Of a stretch of 64,000 bases of DNA, positions 34,890 to 44,145 are shown one piece after another. The DNA is from Nocardioides cavernaquae. GTDB lineage: Bacteria; Actinomycetota; Actinomycetes; Propionibacteriales; Nocardioidaceae. The notes under the pieces are model-generated. The model had not been told where the DNA came from and made no database searches. It worked only from the letters and a program-made list of their open reading frames with translations. The DNA is taken from contig NZ_QYRP01000002.1 in assembly GCF_003600895.1 (NCBI RefSeq), positions 1,240,001 to 1,304,000 on the forward strand, given 5' to 3'. The stretch's first letter is position 1. The number at the start of each line of letters is the position of its first letter. The position numbers were made by a program, and so were the translations under genes.

Positions 34890-35666
34890 ATGCAGGTCGT
34901 TGCCCACCGCGGTGCCAGCGCCGAGAAGGCCGAGCACACGCTCGGTGCCTACCTCGCCGCGCTGGAGGCGGGAGCCGATGCACTCGAGTGCGATGTGCGG
35001 CTCACGGCCGACCAGCACCTGGTCTGCGTGCACGACCGGACACTCGCGCGCACAGCGGCGAACCCGGGCCTGGTCTCCACGATGGAGCTGCGTGATCTCG
35101 CCGAGCTGGACTTCGCAGCCTGGAAGCACCCGTGGTCCGAGCTGGATGACGAGGCCCCGGACATGGACCCGGAGCTCGGCAAGGTCCTGACCCTGCGCAA
35201 GCTGCTCGAGACCGTGGCCGACTACGACCGCCGGGTGGAGCTGGCGATCGAGACCAAGCACCCGACCCGGTTCGGCGGACTGGTCGAGCGCCGTCTGGTC
35301 GAGATGCTGGCGGAGTTCGGCTGGACCGGCCCCGATGCCCCGGTGCGGATCATGAGCTTCTCGTTCACGGCGCTCCAGCGCGTGCAGCGACTGGCGCCGG
35401 ACCTGCCGTTGGTCATGCTCATGGACAAGGCCCACCACTGGCCGATGCTGCGCCGGCTGGTCGATCCGGACTGGATCATCGGCCCCGGCATCAAGGAGCT
35501 GAAGGCCCATCCCGGATTTGGACGGCGGCTGCACCAGAGCGGCCGCCGGATCCACGTGTGGACCGTCAACACCAAGGCCAACCTCGAGCTGTGCCAGTCG
35601 CTCGGAGTTGAGGCCGTTATTACGGACAAACCAGACACGATGTTGCGACTTCTGGGACGGAAGTGA
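34890..35666 (+). CDS. Glycerophosphodiester phosphodiesterase
   Basis: A 258-residue GDPD that releases glycerol 3-phosphate from phospholipid head groups. HRG at residues 6-8, ALECDVRLTAD and HDRT supply the catalytic His pair and metal-binding Glu/Asp; ELAIETKHP gives the third acidic residue. No signal peptide, so it is cytoplasmic. The start is set at 34890 by the -10 box and by the usual position of the HRG motif. Confidence 0.94.
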   Translation: MQVVAHRGASAEKAEHTLGAYLAALEAGADALECDVRLTADQHLVCVHDRTLARTAANPGLVSTMELRDLAELDFAAWKHPWSELDDEAPDMDPELGKVLTLRKLLETVADYDRRVELAIETKHPTRFGGLVERRLVEMLAEFGWTGPDAPVRIMSFSFTALQRVQRLAPDLPLVMLMDKAHHWPMLRRLVDPDWIIGPGIKELKAHPGFGRRLHQSGRRIHVWTVNTKANLELCQSLGVEAVITDKPDTMLRLLGRK

Positions 35667-35711
35667 CCGCACATGTTGCGGTCGAGAGCGCCGTCAACTA
35701 TCTTTTCATTG

Positions 35712-35755
35712 CCAGGTCGTTGTTGTATCCCCCGTCGACAACGACCTGGCTTTTT
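35712..35755 (+). terminator. Rho-independent terminator with T tract
   Basis: CCAGGTCGTTGT (35712-35723) pairs with 35738-35749 and is followed by CTTTTTC. It is one of few classical terminators in the window and ends the GDPD transcript. Confidence 0.85.
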
Positions 35756-35810
35756 CTATTTCGGTATAGAACCGTTATTGAACCGTGATCTGAGGCGCCG
35801 GGGTGAGCGC

Positions 35811-36437
35811 TCAGGTCAGCAGCTCGGCCAGGGTCAGACCGGCCAGCAGCAGGCACATCCCGCCGCCGATGTAGTGCAGCGTGGCCAGCTGGATGCGGGC
35901 CAGCAGCCACCGGCCCAGCAGCACGGCCAGGCCACTCACGGCGAGCAGGCCGGCCAGGGCTCCGGCGAAGACGCTCAGCGGCTCGTCGTACTTCGCCGCG
36001 AGCGAGAGGATCAGCAGCTGCGAGAGGTCGCCCCACTCGGCCGCGAAGAGGACCAGGAAGCTGGTCAGCACTGCCGTGAGCGCTGAACGACGCCCCGCCT
36101 GACCCGATCCGGCCGCCTTGTCCGCGCGTGCGGCGAACTCCGCCTCGGTGGCCGCCTCCTCGCTGTCGGCGTTGCGGGCCTCGCGCAGCAGCAGGAACGC
36201 GCCGACCAGGAAGAGCACGGCGGCACCGATCCGGACCCAGGTGACCGGGAGCAGTGAGACGGCCTGTCCCAGTCCCACCGCGATCGCAGTCTGCAGCGCG
36301 AAGGCGATGCCGACGCCGAGCCAGACCAGCAGCGGCCGGAACCGGGTGCTCAGCACCAGGGTGGCGATGAACGTCTTGTCGGGGAGCTCCACGAGGAAGA
36401 CGGTTCCGAAGGTGAGCGCAACGACGAGCAGGTCCAT
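35811..36437 (-). CDS. GDT1/UPF0016-family divalent cation (Mn/Ca) transporter
   Basis: A 208-residue membrane protein with six spans in two halves. Each half has the acidic signature: ELPDKT in the first and EWGDLSQ in the second, which form the ion path in TMEM165/GDT1 proteins. Bacterial members export Mn(II). A charged, Glu/Ala-rich linker (about 105-135) separates the halves. No yybP-ykoY Mn riboswitch is visible upstream. Confidence 0.9.
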   Translation of the reverse strand: MDLLVVALTFGTVFLVELPDKTFIATLVLSTRFRPLLVWLGVGIAFALQTAIAVGLGQAVSLLPVTWVRIGAAVLFLVGAFLLLREARNADSEEAATEAEFAARADKAAGSGQAGRRSALTAVLTSFLVLFAAEWGDLSQLLILSLAAKYDEPLSVFAGALAGLLAVSGLAVLLGRWLLARIQLATLHYIGGGMCLLLAGLTLAELLT

Positions 36438-36533
36438 GGTGTGCGCAAGTGTATCGGGGCTCCTGGCCGGCGCCGGATCCCGAACCGGACGGCCCGTCCC
36501 GCGGGGCTAACCGGTCGCGCCCCGGCCCCGCAC

Positions 36534-36539
36534 TAGGCT
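36534..36539 (+). promoter_or_regulatory. -10 box TAGGCT of DUF4446 gene
   Basis: TAGGCT ends six bases before GTG 36546. Confidence 0.55.
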
Positions 36540-36545
36540 GCTCCC

Positions 36546-36947
36546 GTGCTGATCGTCGCCGTTCTCGCCCTGGTCGTTGCCCTTGCTGCGCTCGCGATTG
36601 CGGTGTCCGCGCTTCGCCGTGGCGCTTCGACTGGTGGCGTTGCGGGCGGACCGGCCCCGCTTCCCGAGGACGTCCAGGGACTCCGCCAGGAGGTGGCGGC
36701 CCTTCGCGCCGAGGCTGGGTTCGCGCTCAAGCACCTCGCGGTCGTCCGCTACGACGCGTTCGGGGACATGGGCGGGCACCTGTCGTGGTCGCTCGCCGTG
36801 CTCGATGACGACGGCAACGGCGTCGTCCTGACCTCGATCCACGGCCGCAGCGAGGCACGCACCTACGCCAAGAGCGTCAGCGAGTGGAAGAGCGAGCAGC
36901 AGCTTTCGCCGGAAGAGGACGAGGCGCTCGGCGCCGCTCGCCCCTGA
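36546..36947 (+). CDS. DUF4446 family membrane-anchored protein
   Basis: A 133-residue protein with one N-terminal membrane helix, a short helix (LPEDVQGLRQEVAALRAE) and the DUF4446 core HLAVVRYDAFGDMGGHLSWSLAVLDDDGNGVVLTSIHGRSEARTYAKSV. Found in actinobacteria and Firmicutes; function unknown. A 7-bp hairpin (36951-36957 with 36973-36979) follows the stop. Confidence 0.9.
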   Translation: MLIVAVLALVVALAALAIAVSALRRGASTGGVAGGPAPLPEDVQGLRQEVAALRAEAGFALKHLAVVRYDAFGDMGGHLSWSLAVLDDDGNGVVLTSIHGRSEARTYAKSVSEWKSEQQLSPEEDEALGAARP

Positions 36948-37074
36948 CGCCTCCGCCGGACGTCATACGGATGGCGGAGCAACCTCGAGGCCTGCCGCGC
37001 GTCTGTATCTGTGACGGACGTTCCCCACCCGGGGAAGGGCAGACCATGGCGCACTGCGCCGCAGGGGGTATCTG

Positions 37075-37572
37075 ATGGGCACTGTGCTCGCCAGCGACGA
37101 ACTCGCTGACCTCTACGCCGCCCAGCGGCTCAGCCTGGTCAGACTCGCGGTCCTCCTCGTCGACGACCTCGCCTCGGCCGAGGACGTCGTGCAGGACGCG
37201 TTCGCTGCCTTCGCAGCCTACCCGGAGCTGCGCCACCGCGACGCAGCCGTGGGCTACCTGCGCACGGCGGTCGTCAACAGGTCCCGCTCGGCCCTGCGCC
37301 GACGGCGTACGGCGCGGACCTATGTCGCCCCGCACGACGCCGCACCCCCTGCTCCGGACGACCGCTACCTGCTCGCCGACGAGCACCGCGAGGTGCTCTC
37401 CGCCCTGGACCAGCTCGCCCCGCGACAGCGTGAGGTGCTGGTGCTCCGCTACTGGTCGGAGTTGTCCGAGGCCGAGATCGCCGAGGCGCTCGGGATCAGC
37501 CGTGGTGCCGTGAAGTCCACCGCCAGCCGCGCGATCGACGCGCTCGAGAAGATCCTGGAGGCCACGCGATGA
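37075..37572 (+). CDS. ECF RNA polymerase sigma factor
   Basis: A 165-residue sigma factor with only regions 2 and 4: AEDVVQDAFAAFAAY (region 2) and LAPRQREVLVLRYWSELSEAEIAEALGISRGAVKSTASRAI (region 4). It resembles the SigE-like ECF group of Streptomyces and Nocardioides. ATG 37075 follows GGGGG with a short leader. The stop overlaps the next gene, a membrane protein likely to be its anti-sigma factor. Confidence 0.93.
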   Translation: MGTVLASDELADLYAAQRLSLVRLAVLLVDDLASAEDVVQDAFAAFAAYPELRHRDAAVGYLRTAVVNRSRSALRRRRTARTYVAPHDAAPPAPDDRYLLADEHREVLSALDQLAPRQREVLVLRYWSELSEAEIAEALGISRGAVKSTASRAIDALEKILEATR

Positions 37573-38408
37573 CGGGCACCGAAGACCGGCTGACCCAGGC
37601 GCTGCGCGCACGGACCGACCTGATCACGCACGACCGGTTGACTCCGGCCGCTCCGCCGGTTGCGGCCCGTCCGCGGTCGCCGTGGCGCCGCCCGGCCCTC
37701 TACGCCCTCGCGGCGGCCGCCTGCGCGGGAGCGATCGCGCTGCCCTTCGCGCTCAACATCGGCGACGGGCAGGAGCCGGGACCGGTTCAGCCCCCGACGA
37801 CCACGGCCACGACCCCGGCGGCACCGTCGCCGACGAAGTCGGTCAACGCCACCGAAACGCCCAACCCGGCGCTGCCGCCGTTCGTGGACGAGAACGCGGC
37901 CGGGACGATCCTGCCCGGCGAAGCCGCTCGGCTCTCAGGCAACCGCTGGGACGTCGAGACGCTCGCCCTGGAGATGTCGGAGGGGGCTGACGTCCTGAGC
38001 GTCACGTGGGCGGATGGGGAAACCGCTGCGATCGACCTCCCGGACGAGGGTGAGTGGGTGCCGCAGGTGTCCACCACGCTCGTCACCGGCGACAACCCCG
38101 GAGTGCTCGTGACCTGGGAGCAGCAGGACGGCGCCGTCCAGCGGGTCTACAGCACGGCCGGGCGTCGGCTGGCCGAGATCGTCCCGCAGAGTGCGTTCGG
38201 CCTGACCGCGAGTGAGGACGGCGGCAACCCACGCTCCGTCCTCGGCCTCGACGGCACGATCTACACACTCGTCGAGGCTGGTGGTCCGACGAAGGTGTAC
38301 GTCTACGAGTGGAGCGCCGGAGACGACAACCTGCTGCTCGCCAACGAGGGGCGCAACGTCGGCACCTGGTGCCTGGTCAACGAAGCGGGAACCTGGGAGC
38401 CCTGCTGA
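37569..38408 (+). CDS. Membrane-anchored probable anti-sigma factor
   Basis: A 279-residue single-span protein: short cytoplasmic part (1-40), membrane helix at about 43-65, Pro/Thr-rich linker and an extracytoplasmic domain of about 180 residues with a late Cys pair (TWCLVNEAGTWEPC). Coupled to the ECF sigma gene by ATGA, the usual sigma/anti-sigma layout. The cytoplasmic part is short and lacks a zinc ZAS motif, so anti-sigma activity is inferred from position only. Its stop lies at the edge of 22-bp repeat locus D. Confidence 0.7.
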   Translation: MTGTEDRLTQALRARTDLITHDRLTPAAPPVAARPRSPWRRPALYALAAAACAGAIALPFALNIGDGQEPGPVQPPTTTATTPAAPSPTKSVNATETPNPALPPFVDENAAGTILPGEAARLSGNRWDVETLALEMSEGADVLSVTWADGETAAIDLPDEGEWVPQVSTTLVTGDNPGVLVTWEQQDGAVQRVYSTAGRRLAEIVPQSAFGLTASEDGGNPRSVLGLDGTIYTLVEAGGPTKVYVYEWSAGDDNLLLANEGRNVGTWCLVNEAGTWEPC

Positions 38409-38416
38409 CGGCTCGG

Positions 38417-38460
38417 CACGCCAAACCTGGCGGCTCGGCACGCCAAACCTGGCGGCTCGG
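38417..38460 (+). repeat. Two 22-bp repeats (locus D)
   Basis: Two identical 22-bp units follow a partial unit (38406-38416) that begins with the TGA stop of the anti-sigma gene. They end in CGGGG (38461-38465) like the other loci, and lie between convergent genes with no associated nuclease gene. Confidence 0.85.
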
Positions 38461-38471
38461 CGGGGTGGGGG

Positions 38472-40052
38472 TCAGCGGGGGACGCGGACCAGGAGTCGGC
38501 CGTGGACGGTCTCGCAGGTCAGCTCGCTGCCGGACGCGATGATGTCGCCGTCGATCTGGCGGGGTACGTCGACCGCGGAGCGCACGACGACCTTCGAGCC
38601 CGTGAAACGGGTGATGGTGGTGTCGCTGCGCTTCTGCTTCGTGAGGACGCGGACTGCGAGCGGGATCCAGCTGAGGAACTTCTTCGGGTAGAGGATCACC
38701 ACGTCGAGCTGGCCGTCGTCGATCGAGGCGTTCGGGATCAGCGGCATGCCGCCCTGGAGGTAGCCGACGTTGCCCACGACGAGGGTGCGCGCGCGGTGCT
38801 TGGTGAACGGCCCGTCGTCGATGGAGACCTCGAGCTTCATCGTCGGGAACATCAGAGCCTTCAGCGCGGAGAGGACGTAGGCGATCCAGCCGACCTTCTT
38901 CTTGATGTCCTCGTTGACGCCCTCCATGATCGCGGCGTCGAAGCCCATGCCCGCCATCACCAGGAACGACGTCTCCTCGACGCCGTCGCCGGAGATGCGG
39001 ACCATGTCGATCGCGCGGTCCTGGCCGTTGAGGGCCACGTCGATCGCGGAGCGGAAGTAGAGCGGCAGCGACAGGTTGCGGCCGAGCAGGTTGCCGGTGC
39101 CGGCAGGGACGATGCCGACCGGGATGCCGGTGCCGGCGAGCTCGGTGCAGACCTCGCGGACCGTGCCGTCGCCACCGCAGACCAGCACCAGGTCGGCGCC
39201 GTCGATGGCGGCCTGGTGGGCCTGGCCGGTGCCGGGGTCCTCGACCGTCGTGTAGTGCCACGTGGGCTCGGACCAGCCGGACTCGATCGCCATCTGGGTG
39301 ACGACGCTGCGGAACTGGGACAGGTCCTCGACCTTGATCGGGTTGAGCACGACGGCGAGGTCGCGCTTGCCGTGCGGCACGCTCACCACGAGCGGGCGCG
39401 CCGACACGGCGTGACCACGCGGGATCGGTGAGTAGAGCGCGAGCACGACCAGCACCCAGAACCCGCCGAGGAGCATGCCTCCCGCGACGTCGGTCACGAA
39501 GTGGCGGCCGAGCAGGAGCCGGTCTGCGCCGATGGCCAGGACGGCCAGGAGCAACGCGGCGTACGCGAGCTTCCGCATGGGTGCCTTGCGCACCAGCATC
39601 GAGACCAGGACGGCGAGGCTGCCCAGGATGGACGCTGCCCAGGCAGCGTGGCCCGATGGGTAGGAACCGTTGTGCAGCAGGCGTTCTGCGATCTGCCACT
39701 CCGGGCGGTCACGGTCGAAGAGCGGCTTGAGGACCTGGACCGAGAGGATCGTCGCCGCGTTGACCAGCGCGAAGTAGACGCCCGCGCGAGGGTGCCCCTT
39801 CCACCACAGCAGCAGAGCGATGGCGACGGTGGCGAGCTCGGCGGCGAGCGTGCCGGTGGCGAGCTCGAACCAGCGCAGGCCGGTGATCACGTGGGCGTGG
39901 TCAGCCACGGCGTCCGCGAAAGGTCGCGACAGCGCGCGGTCCGCATCGAGGAGCGGGGACCATCCGGCGGTCACGAGGATGCCGAGGATCAGGAACAGGC
40001 CCGAGAGGGCGGCTGCCCAGCTCAGCAGCCACAGGCGGGGGCGATCGGTCAC
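38472..40052 (-). CDS. PAP2 phosphatase fused to diacylglycerol kinase catalytic domain
   Basis: A 526-residue bifunctional lipid enzyme. Residues 1-205 are a six-helix PAP2 phosphatase with KPLFDRDRP, PSGHA and GRHFVTDV. Residues 225-526 are a DAGK/lipid kinase domain with VVLNPIK, CGGDGTVREV and GTGNLLGRNL. The first would dephosphorylate phosphatidate or prenyl phosphates, the second phosphorylate diacylglycerol or a related lipid, so the protein may cycle a lipid head group at the membrane. The fused layout is frequent in actinobacteria. Confidence 0.93.
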   Translation of the reverse strand: MTDRPRLWLLSWAAALSGLFLILGILVTAGWSPLLDADRALSRPFADAVADHAHVITGLRWFELATGTLAAELATVAIALLLWWKGHPRAGVYFALVNAATILSVQVLKPLFDRDRPEWQIAERLLHNGSYPSGHAAWAASILGSLAVLVSMLVRKAPMRKLAYAALLLAVLAIGADRLLLGRHFVTDVAGGMLLGGFWVLVVLALYSPIPRGHAVSARPLVVSVPHGKRDLAVVLNPIKVEDLSQFRSVVTQMAIESGWSEPTWHYTTVEDPGTGQAHQAAIDGADLVLVCGGDGTVREVCTELAGTGIPVGIVPAGTGNLLGRNLSLPLYFRSAIDVALNGQDRAIDMVRISGDGVEETSFLVMAGMGFDAAIMEGVNEDIKKKVGWIAYVLSALKALMFPTMKLEVSIDDGPFTKHRARTLVVGNVGYLQGGMPLIPNASIDDGQLDVVILYPKKFLSWIPLAVRVLTKQKRSDTTITRFTGSKVVVRSAVDVPRQIDGDIIASGSELTCETVHGRLLVRVPR

Positions 40053-40129
40053 GGCGCTCAGTATGCAGGTCGGAGGCCCCGGAACCCTGCGGATGTGATG
40101 GGGCCCGCACGCGCCTATAGCCTGTGTCC

Positions 40130-41398
40130 ATGATTGACCCGCGCATCCTCCGCGACGAACCCGACCGTGTCCGCGCCTCGCAGGCCAAGCGTGGACTCGA
40201 CTCCGCCGTGGTCGACCTCGCGCTCGTGGCCGACGCCCGCCGGCGCGCTGCGATCGTCGAGTTCGAGGCCAAGCGGGCCGAGCAGAAGCAGATGGGCGCC
40301 CAGGTCGCGAAGGCGTCGGCCGAGGACCGTCCCGCGATCCTCGCGCGCACCAAGGAGGTCGCCGCCGAGGTCAAGGCGCTCGAGGAGGCCAACCGCGAGG
40401 CCGAGGCCGCCTGGGAGCAGGCGCTCAAGGCGATCCCCAACGTCACCGACGAGGCGACCCCGGCCGGCGGCGAGGACGACTCCGTCGTCATCGAGACCAT
40501 CGGCACGCCGCGCGACTTCGCCGCCGAGGGCTTCGAGCCGCGCGACCACGTCGAGCTCGGCAAGCTGCTCGGTGCGATCGACCTCGACCGTGGCGCCAAG
40601 GTCTCCGGTTCGCGGTTCTACTTCCTGACCGGTGTCGGCGCGCAGCTGGAGTTCGCGCTGATCAACCTGGCGCTCGAGCAGGCCCGGCTGGCCGGCTTCA
40701 CCCAGGTCATCGCACCGGCACTCGTGCGCGCCGAGGCCATGGCCGGCACCGGCTTCCTCGACCAGGTCGACGAGGGCGTCTACAAGGTCGATGACCTCTA
40801 CCTCGTCGGGACCTCCGAGGTCCCGATGGCGGCGTACCACTCCGAGGAGATCCTCGACGCGGCCAAGCTGCCGCTGCGCTACGCGGCGTTCTCGTCCTGC
40901 TTCCGCAAGGAAGCCGGCTCGGCAGGCAAGGACACCAAGGGCATCATCCGGGTCCACCAGTTCGAGAAGGTCGAGATGTTCGTCTACACCTCGATCGAGG
41001 AGGCGCCGGCCGAGCACCAGCGTCTGCTCGAGTGGGAGAAGGCCTTCCTCGACAAGCTCGAGCTGGCCTACCAGGTGGTCGACATCGCGGCGGGTGACCT
41101 CGGGTCGTCCGCGGTGCGGAAGTTCGACTGCGAGGCGTGGATCCCGACCCAGGGCAAGTACCGCGAGCTCACCTCGACCTCCAACTGCACCGAGTTCCAG
41201 AGCCGTCGACTGAACATCCGCGAGCGCACCGACAAGGGCACGCGGCCGGTGGCGACGCTCAACGGCACGCTCACCGCAGTCACCCGCGCCATCGTGGCGA
41301 TCCTCGAGACGCACCAGCAGGCCGACGGCTCGGTCCGTGTGCCCCAGGCGCTCGTCCCGTGGATGGGTGGCCTCGAGGTGCTCACCCCCATCGGATAG
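40130..41398 (+). CDS. serS: Seryl-tRNA synthetase
   Basis: A 422-residue class II synthetase. A long antiparallel coiled coil (residues 30-100) that grips the tRNA-Ser long arm precedes the catalytic domain; motif 2 is [27 protein letters not shown] and motif 3 [19 protein letters not shown] 40130 is used, eight bases after TATAGC. Two tRNA-Ser genes are 12 kb downstream. The stop is within the left arm of a nested hairpin. Confidence 0.97.
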   Translation: MIDPRILRDEPDRVRASQAKRGLDSAVVDLALVADARRRAAIVEFEAKRAEQKQMGAQVAKASAEDRPAILARTKEVAAEVKALEEANREAEAAWEQALKAIPNVTDEATPAGGEDDSVVIETIGTPRDFAAEGFEPRDHVELGKLLGAIDLDRGAKVSGSRFYFLTGVGAQLEFALINLALEQARLAGFTQVIAPALVRAEAMAGTGFLDQVDEGVYKVDDLYLVGTSEVPMAAYHSEEILDAAKLPLRYAAFSSCFRKEAGSAGKDTKGIIRVHQFEKVEMFVYTSIEEAPAEHQRLLEWEKAFLDKLELAYQVVDIAAGDLGSSAVRKFDCEAWIPTQGKYRELTSTSNCTEFQSRRLNIRERTDKGTRPVATLNGTLTAVTRAIVAILETHQQADGSVRVPQALVPWMGGLEVLTPIG

Positions 41399-41456
41399 TC
41401 CCCGACAGGAGGACTGTTTGGCGGGCGAACAACAGTCCGCAGGTTGGGGACTATCC
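41393..41456 (+). terminator. Nested inverted repeats after serS
   Basis: GGATAGTCCCC (41393-41403) pairs with 41446-41456, and within it GGACTGTT (41411-41418) pairs with 41431-41438. The outer arm contains the serS TAG stop. It lies 17 bases before the next promoter and could end serS transcription. Confidence 0.7.
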
Positions 41457-41472
41457 CGGTTGCCGGGGTCGC

Positions 41473-41478
41473 TAGTGT
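41473..41478 (+). promoter_or_regulatory. -10 box TAGTGT of HAD gene
   Basis: TAGTGT ends seven bases before GTG 41486. Confidence 0.5.
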
Positions 41479-41485
41479 CGTGACT

Positions 41486-42313
41486 GTGGATCGGGTGGAC
41501 GAGGGCTGGCGGCCGAAGCTGGTCGTGCTCGACATTGACGGCACCCTGCTCCAGTGGATCGAGGGGTCCGGGCAGACGCTCGAGGAGATCTCCCCGGCTG
41601 TCCGCGAAGCGGTTCACCGCGCGATGGACGCTGGCGCGCACGTCGTGCTCGCCTCCGGGCGATCGATGCACGGCATGACCCGGGTGATCGACCTCCTCGG
41701 CCTGCACCGCGGTGAGCGGTTGTGGGGCGTGGCCTCCAACGGCGCGGTGGTTTTCCGCTACCCGCCGGCCGAGGTGGTCTTCGAGGAGACCTTCGATGCC
41801 TCCGAGGCCGTGCGTGAGGTGCTCGCCGAGCACCCGACGGCGCTCGTTGCCGTCGAGGAACGCGGCATCGGCTACCGCGTGACCGGCGAGTTCCCGATCG
41901 GCGAGCTGAGCGGAGAGATGACGGTGACGACCGTCGACGAGCTCGTCGGGGAGCCGGTCAGCCGCGTGATCATCCGCGACCCGTCAGCGACGCCTGAGGA
42001 CTTCGTGGCCCTCGGCCGCCGCCTGGGCCTGCACGGCACCGACTACGTCGTCGGCTGGACCGCCTGGATGGACCTGTCCCCGATCGGCGTCTCCAAGGCC
42101 TCAGGCCTGGCCCGCGTCGCGGCCGACCTGGGCGTCGGGGCGCACGACGCGCTCGCGATCGGCGACGGGCGCAACGACCTCGAGATGCTGCGCTGGGTGG
42201 CTCGCGGCGTAGCGATGGGGCAGGCGATCGACGAGGTCAGGGCCGTCGCCGACGACGTCACGGCCACCGTCGAGCAGGACGGCGTCGCCGTCGAGCTGGC
42301 CCGCTGGTTCTGA
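41486..42313 (+). CDS. HAD-superfamily hydrolase, Cof type
   Basis: A 275-residue phosphatase of the Cof/YidA subfamily. Motif I is LDIDGTLL, motif II SGRS, motif III the Lys in GVSKASGL, and motif IV GDGRNDLEML. A C2B cap lies between. Substrates are usually sugar phosphates or nucleotide-related phosphates. GTG 41486 is set by the upstream TAGTGT. A second HAD gene of the same class follows 3.6 kb later beyond two sulfatase genes. Confidence 0.9.
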   Translation: MDRVDEGWRPKLVVLDIDGTLLQWIEGSGQTLEEISPAVREAVHRAMDAGAHVVLASGRSMHGMTRVIDLLGLHRGERLWGVASNGAVVFRYPPAEVVFEETFDASEAVREVLAEHPTALVAVEERGIGYRVTGEFPIGELSGEMTVTTVDELVGEPVSRVIIRDPSATPEDFVALGRRLGLHGTDYVVGWTAWMDLSPIGVSKASGLARVAADLGVGAHDALAIGDGRNDLEMLRWVARGVAMGQAIDEVRAVADDVTATVEQDGVAVELARWF

Positions 42314-42327
42314 CCGGCCGCCCGGGT

Positions 42328-42362
42328 CACCCCGGCCGCACGACACGCCGCGTGCCGGGGTG
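42328..42362. terminator. Hairpin between convergent HAD and sulfatase genes
   Basis: CACCCCGGC (42328-42336) pairs with GCCGGGGTG (42354-42362), with additional GCAC/GTGC pairing inside. It lies in the 54-base gap of the convergent pair. Confidence 0.6.
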
Positions 42363-42367
42363 AGGGC

Positions 42368-44047
42368 TCAGCCGTAGTAGCGGGCCGTTGCGGTGGCCAT
42401 GGTCGTCCGCAGCCCCCTCGTGGTCGCGAAGTCGGTCTGCAGCGACCGGTCGAGGGTGACCTGGCACGACGCCCCGGCGCAGGCCTGGAATGCGTTCCAG
42501 GCCTGGTCGAGCGCGCGCCGCGCGTCGGTGTACGCCGGGTCCCGGGCGACCGAGCGCAGCTGGTTCGGGTCGCGGTGGAGGTCGAAGAGCTCGCTCTCGC
42601 CGTTGCTGTAGCGAACGTAGAAGTACCCCGCCGTGCGGATGCCGATCGCGCTCCGCGGACCGCGCGTGAACCCGGGCCGGTCGTGGTCGTTGCGGATGCT
42701 CGGGATGAAGGACTCGTAGCCGACGGCCCGCGTCCAGCCCTCCTTCGCGCCGATGTCGGGGAGGAACGAGCGGCCGTCCGCGCCGGCCAGCTGCGCGCCC
42801 GCCCAGTCGAGCACCGTCGCGGAGAGGTCGACCGTGGTCACGGGGGAGACTTGCGAGGCACCAGCAGGGATGCCGGGACCTGCGATCAGCAGCGGCACGC
42901 GGTACGCCGGCTCGAAACCGATCACCTTGCCGCTCTGCCACCGGTGCTCGCCCTCCATGTAGCCGTTGTCGGAGGTGAACGCCACGACGGTCCTCGAGAG
43001 CTGTCCGCTCGCCTTGAGCTTCGCGAAGACCCGCGCCAGCTGGAGGTCCAGGACGTAGAGGGTCTCGGCCCGCTGGCGCGCCTCGGCGCGGATCGCGCGC
43101 CGTTCGCGGTCGCCGAGCTTCGGGCGCAGGCGGGTGATCCGCGCCTTGTCGGAGATGTCGGGCTCCGGCTGGCCGCTGGCCGGCACGCCCGGGCCGCGTG
43201 TGATCACGGAGTTGAACTTGCCCTTGACCCAGTTGGGGCGGGCCGGCGTCACGAGGTACGGGTCGTCGCGCTCGACCGGTCCACCGTGGTGCGGTGCCAG
43301 CGAGTTGATCTGGAGATACCAGGGCTTGCTGCTGCGGGTGAACCTGTCGAGCACCTTGATGCCCTCGTTGGCCAGCACCTTGGAGTTGTAGACGCCCTGG
43401 TGGCCCTCGAGCCGGCCGTTGTTGTTCACGGTCGTGTCGAAGTAGCGGTAGGTGCTGCCGGCGCGCGGGTCCGACTCGGGCAGCGACCCGGTCGAGTCCG
43501 GAGTCGCCCGCCAGTCCGTCCAGCCGTCCGGCACGAAGGTCGCCGGGTTGTGGTTGGGCGCTGCCTTCGGGCGCATCCGGCCGTAGCCGTTGAGGTACTT
43601 GCCGACGTACCCGGTCTGGTAACCGGCCGACTGCAGCGCCGTGGCGAGCGAGCGGCGGTCATCGAACGAGCCGTAGCCCCACGGGGCGTCGTGCCACCAC
43701 ACCTTGTGGTTGTGGGCGTACTTCCCGGTCAGGTACGACGTGCGGTTGGGGCAGCAGAGGGGAGTGGGGGCGAACATGTTGCGGAAGTCCGTGCCGCGCG
43801 ACTGGATGAACTGGCGAACGTGCGGCATGTACTTCACGTCGTCGTGCCGCATGTCGTCGGTCATCACCAGCAGTACGTTCGGCTTCGTCCCGCTCGCGGC
43901 GGACTGTCCTGCCAGTCCCGCGGCGACCGCGCTGAGCTGCTGCGTGGCGGCCGGCCGGGCCTGGGTCTCCTGGTTCAACGCGCCCGCTGCGGGCACGGCG
44001 ACCACGAGGGCCGCCAGGCCGGCCAGCAGCTTTGAGGTCCGCTTCAT
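42368..44047 (-). CDS. Exported sulfatase 1
   Basis: A 559-residue arylsulfatase-type hydrolase with a signal peptide (GLAALVVAVPAAGA). VLLVMTDDMR supplies metal-binding Asp residues, and PLCCPNRTSYLTG carries the C-x-P-x-R formylglycine motif. The family removes sulfate esters outside the cell. It is the second of two tandem genes whose products share long identical stretches (for example LCCPNR, WGYGSFDD, GYVGKYLN). The start follows GGGAGGGG. No formylglycine-generating enzyme gene is in the window. Confidence 0.93.
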   Translation of the reverse strand: MKRTSKLLAGLAALVVAVPAAGALNQETQARPAATQQLSAVAAGLAGQSAASGTKPNVLLVMTDDMRHDDVKYMPHVRQFIQSRGTDFRNMFAPTPLCCPNRTSYLTGKYAHNHKVWWHDAPWGYGSFDDRRSLATALQSAGYQTGYVGKYLNGYGRMRPKAAPNHNPATFVPDGWTDWRATPDSTGSLPESDPRAGSTYRYFDTTVNNNGRLEGHQGVYNSKVLANEGIKVLDRFTRSSKPWYLQINSLAPHHGGPVERDDPYLVTPARPNWVKGKFNSVITRGPGVPASGQPEPDISDKARITRLRPKLGDRERRAIRAEARQRAETLYVLDLQLARVFAKLKASGQLSRTVVAFTSDNGYMEGEHRWQSGKVIGFEPAYRVPLLIAGPGIPAGASQVSPVTTVDLSATVLDWAGAQLAGADGRSFLPDIGAKEGWTRAVGYESFIPSIRNDHDRPGFTRGPRSAIGIRTAGYFYVRYSNGESELFDLHRDPNQLRSVARDPAYTDARRALDQAWNAFQACAGASCQVTLDRSLQTDFATTRGLRTTMATATARYYG

Positions 44048-44120
44048 TGCGTCCCCTCCCGAGTCATCAAATGTATGTCGAGTAAGAAACTAGACTATGA
44101 CGATGCGGTGACGCGAATCA

Positions 44121-44139
44121 GGGCAGCGTGTCGCTGCCC
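44121..44139 (-). terminator. 8-bp hairpin after sulfatase 2
   Basis: GGGCAGCG (44121-44128) pairs with 44132-44139 around a three-base loop, just past the stop of the upstream sulfatase. The next 60 bases are AT-richer and likely hold the promoter of sulfatase 1. Confidence 0.6.
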
Positions 44140-44145
44140 ACAGCG

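Noticed and set aside
36437..36545. yybP-ykoY manganese riboswitch before the GDT1-type gene
   Set aside because: The conserved loop sequences of that riboswitch are not present in the short intergenic region.
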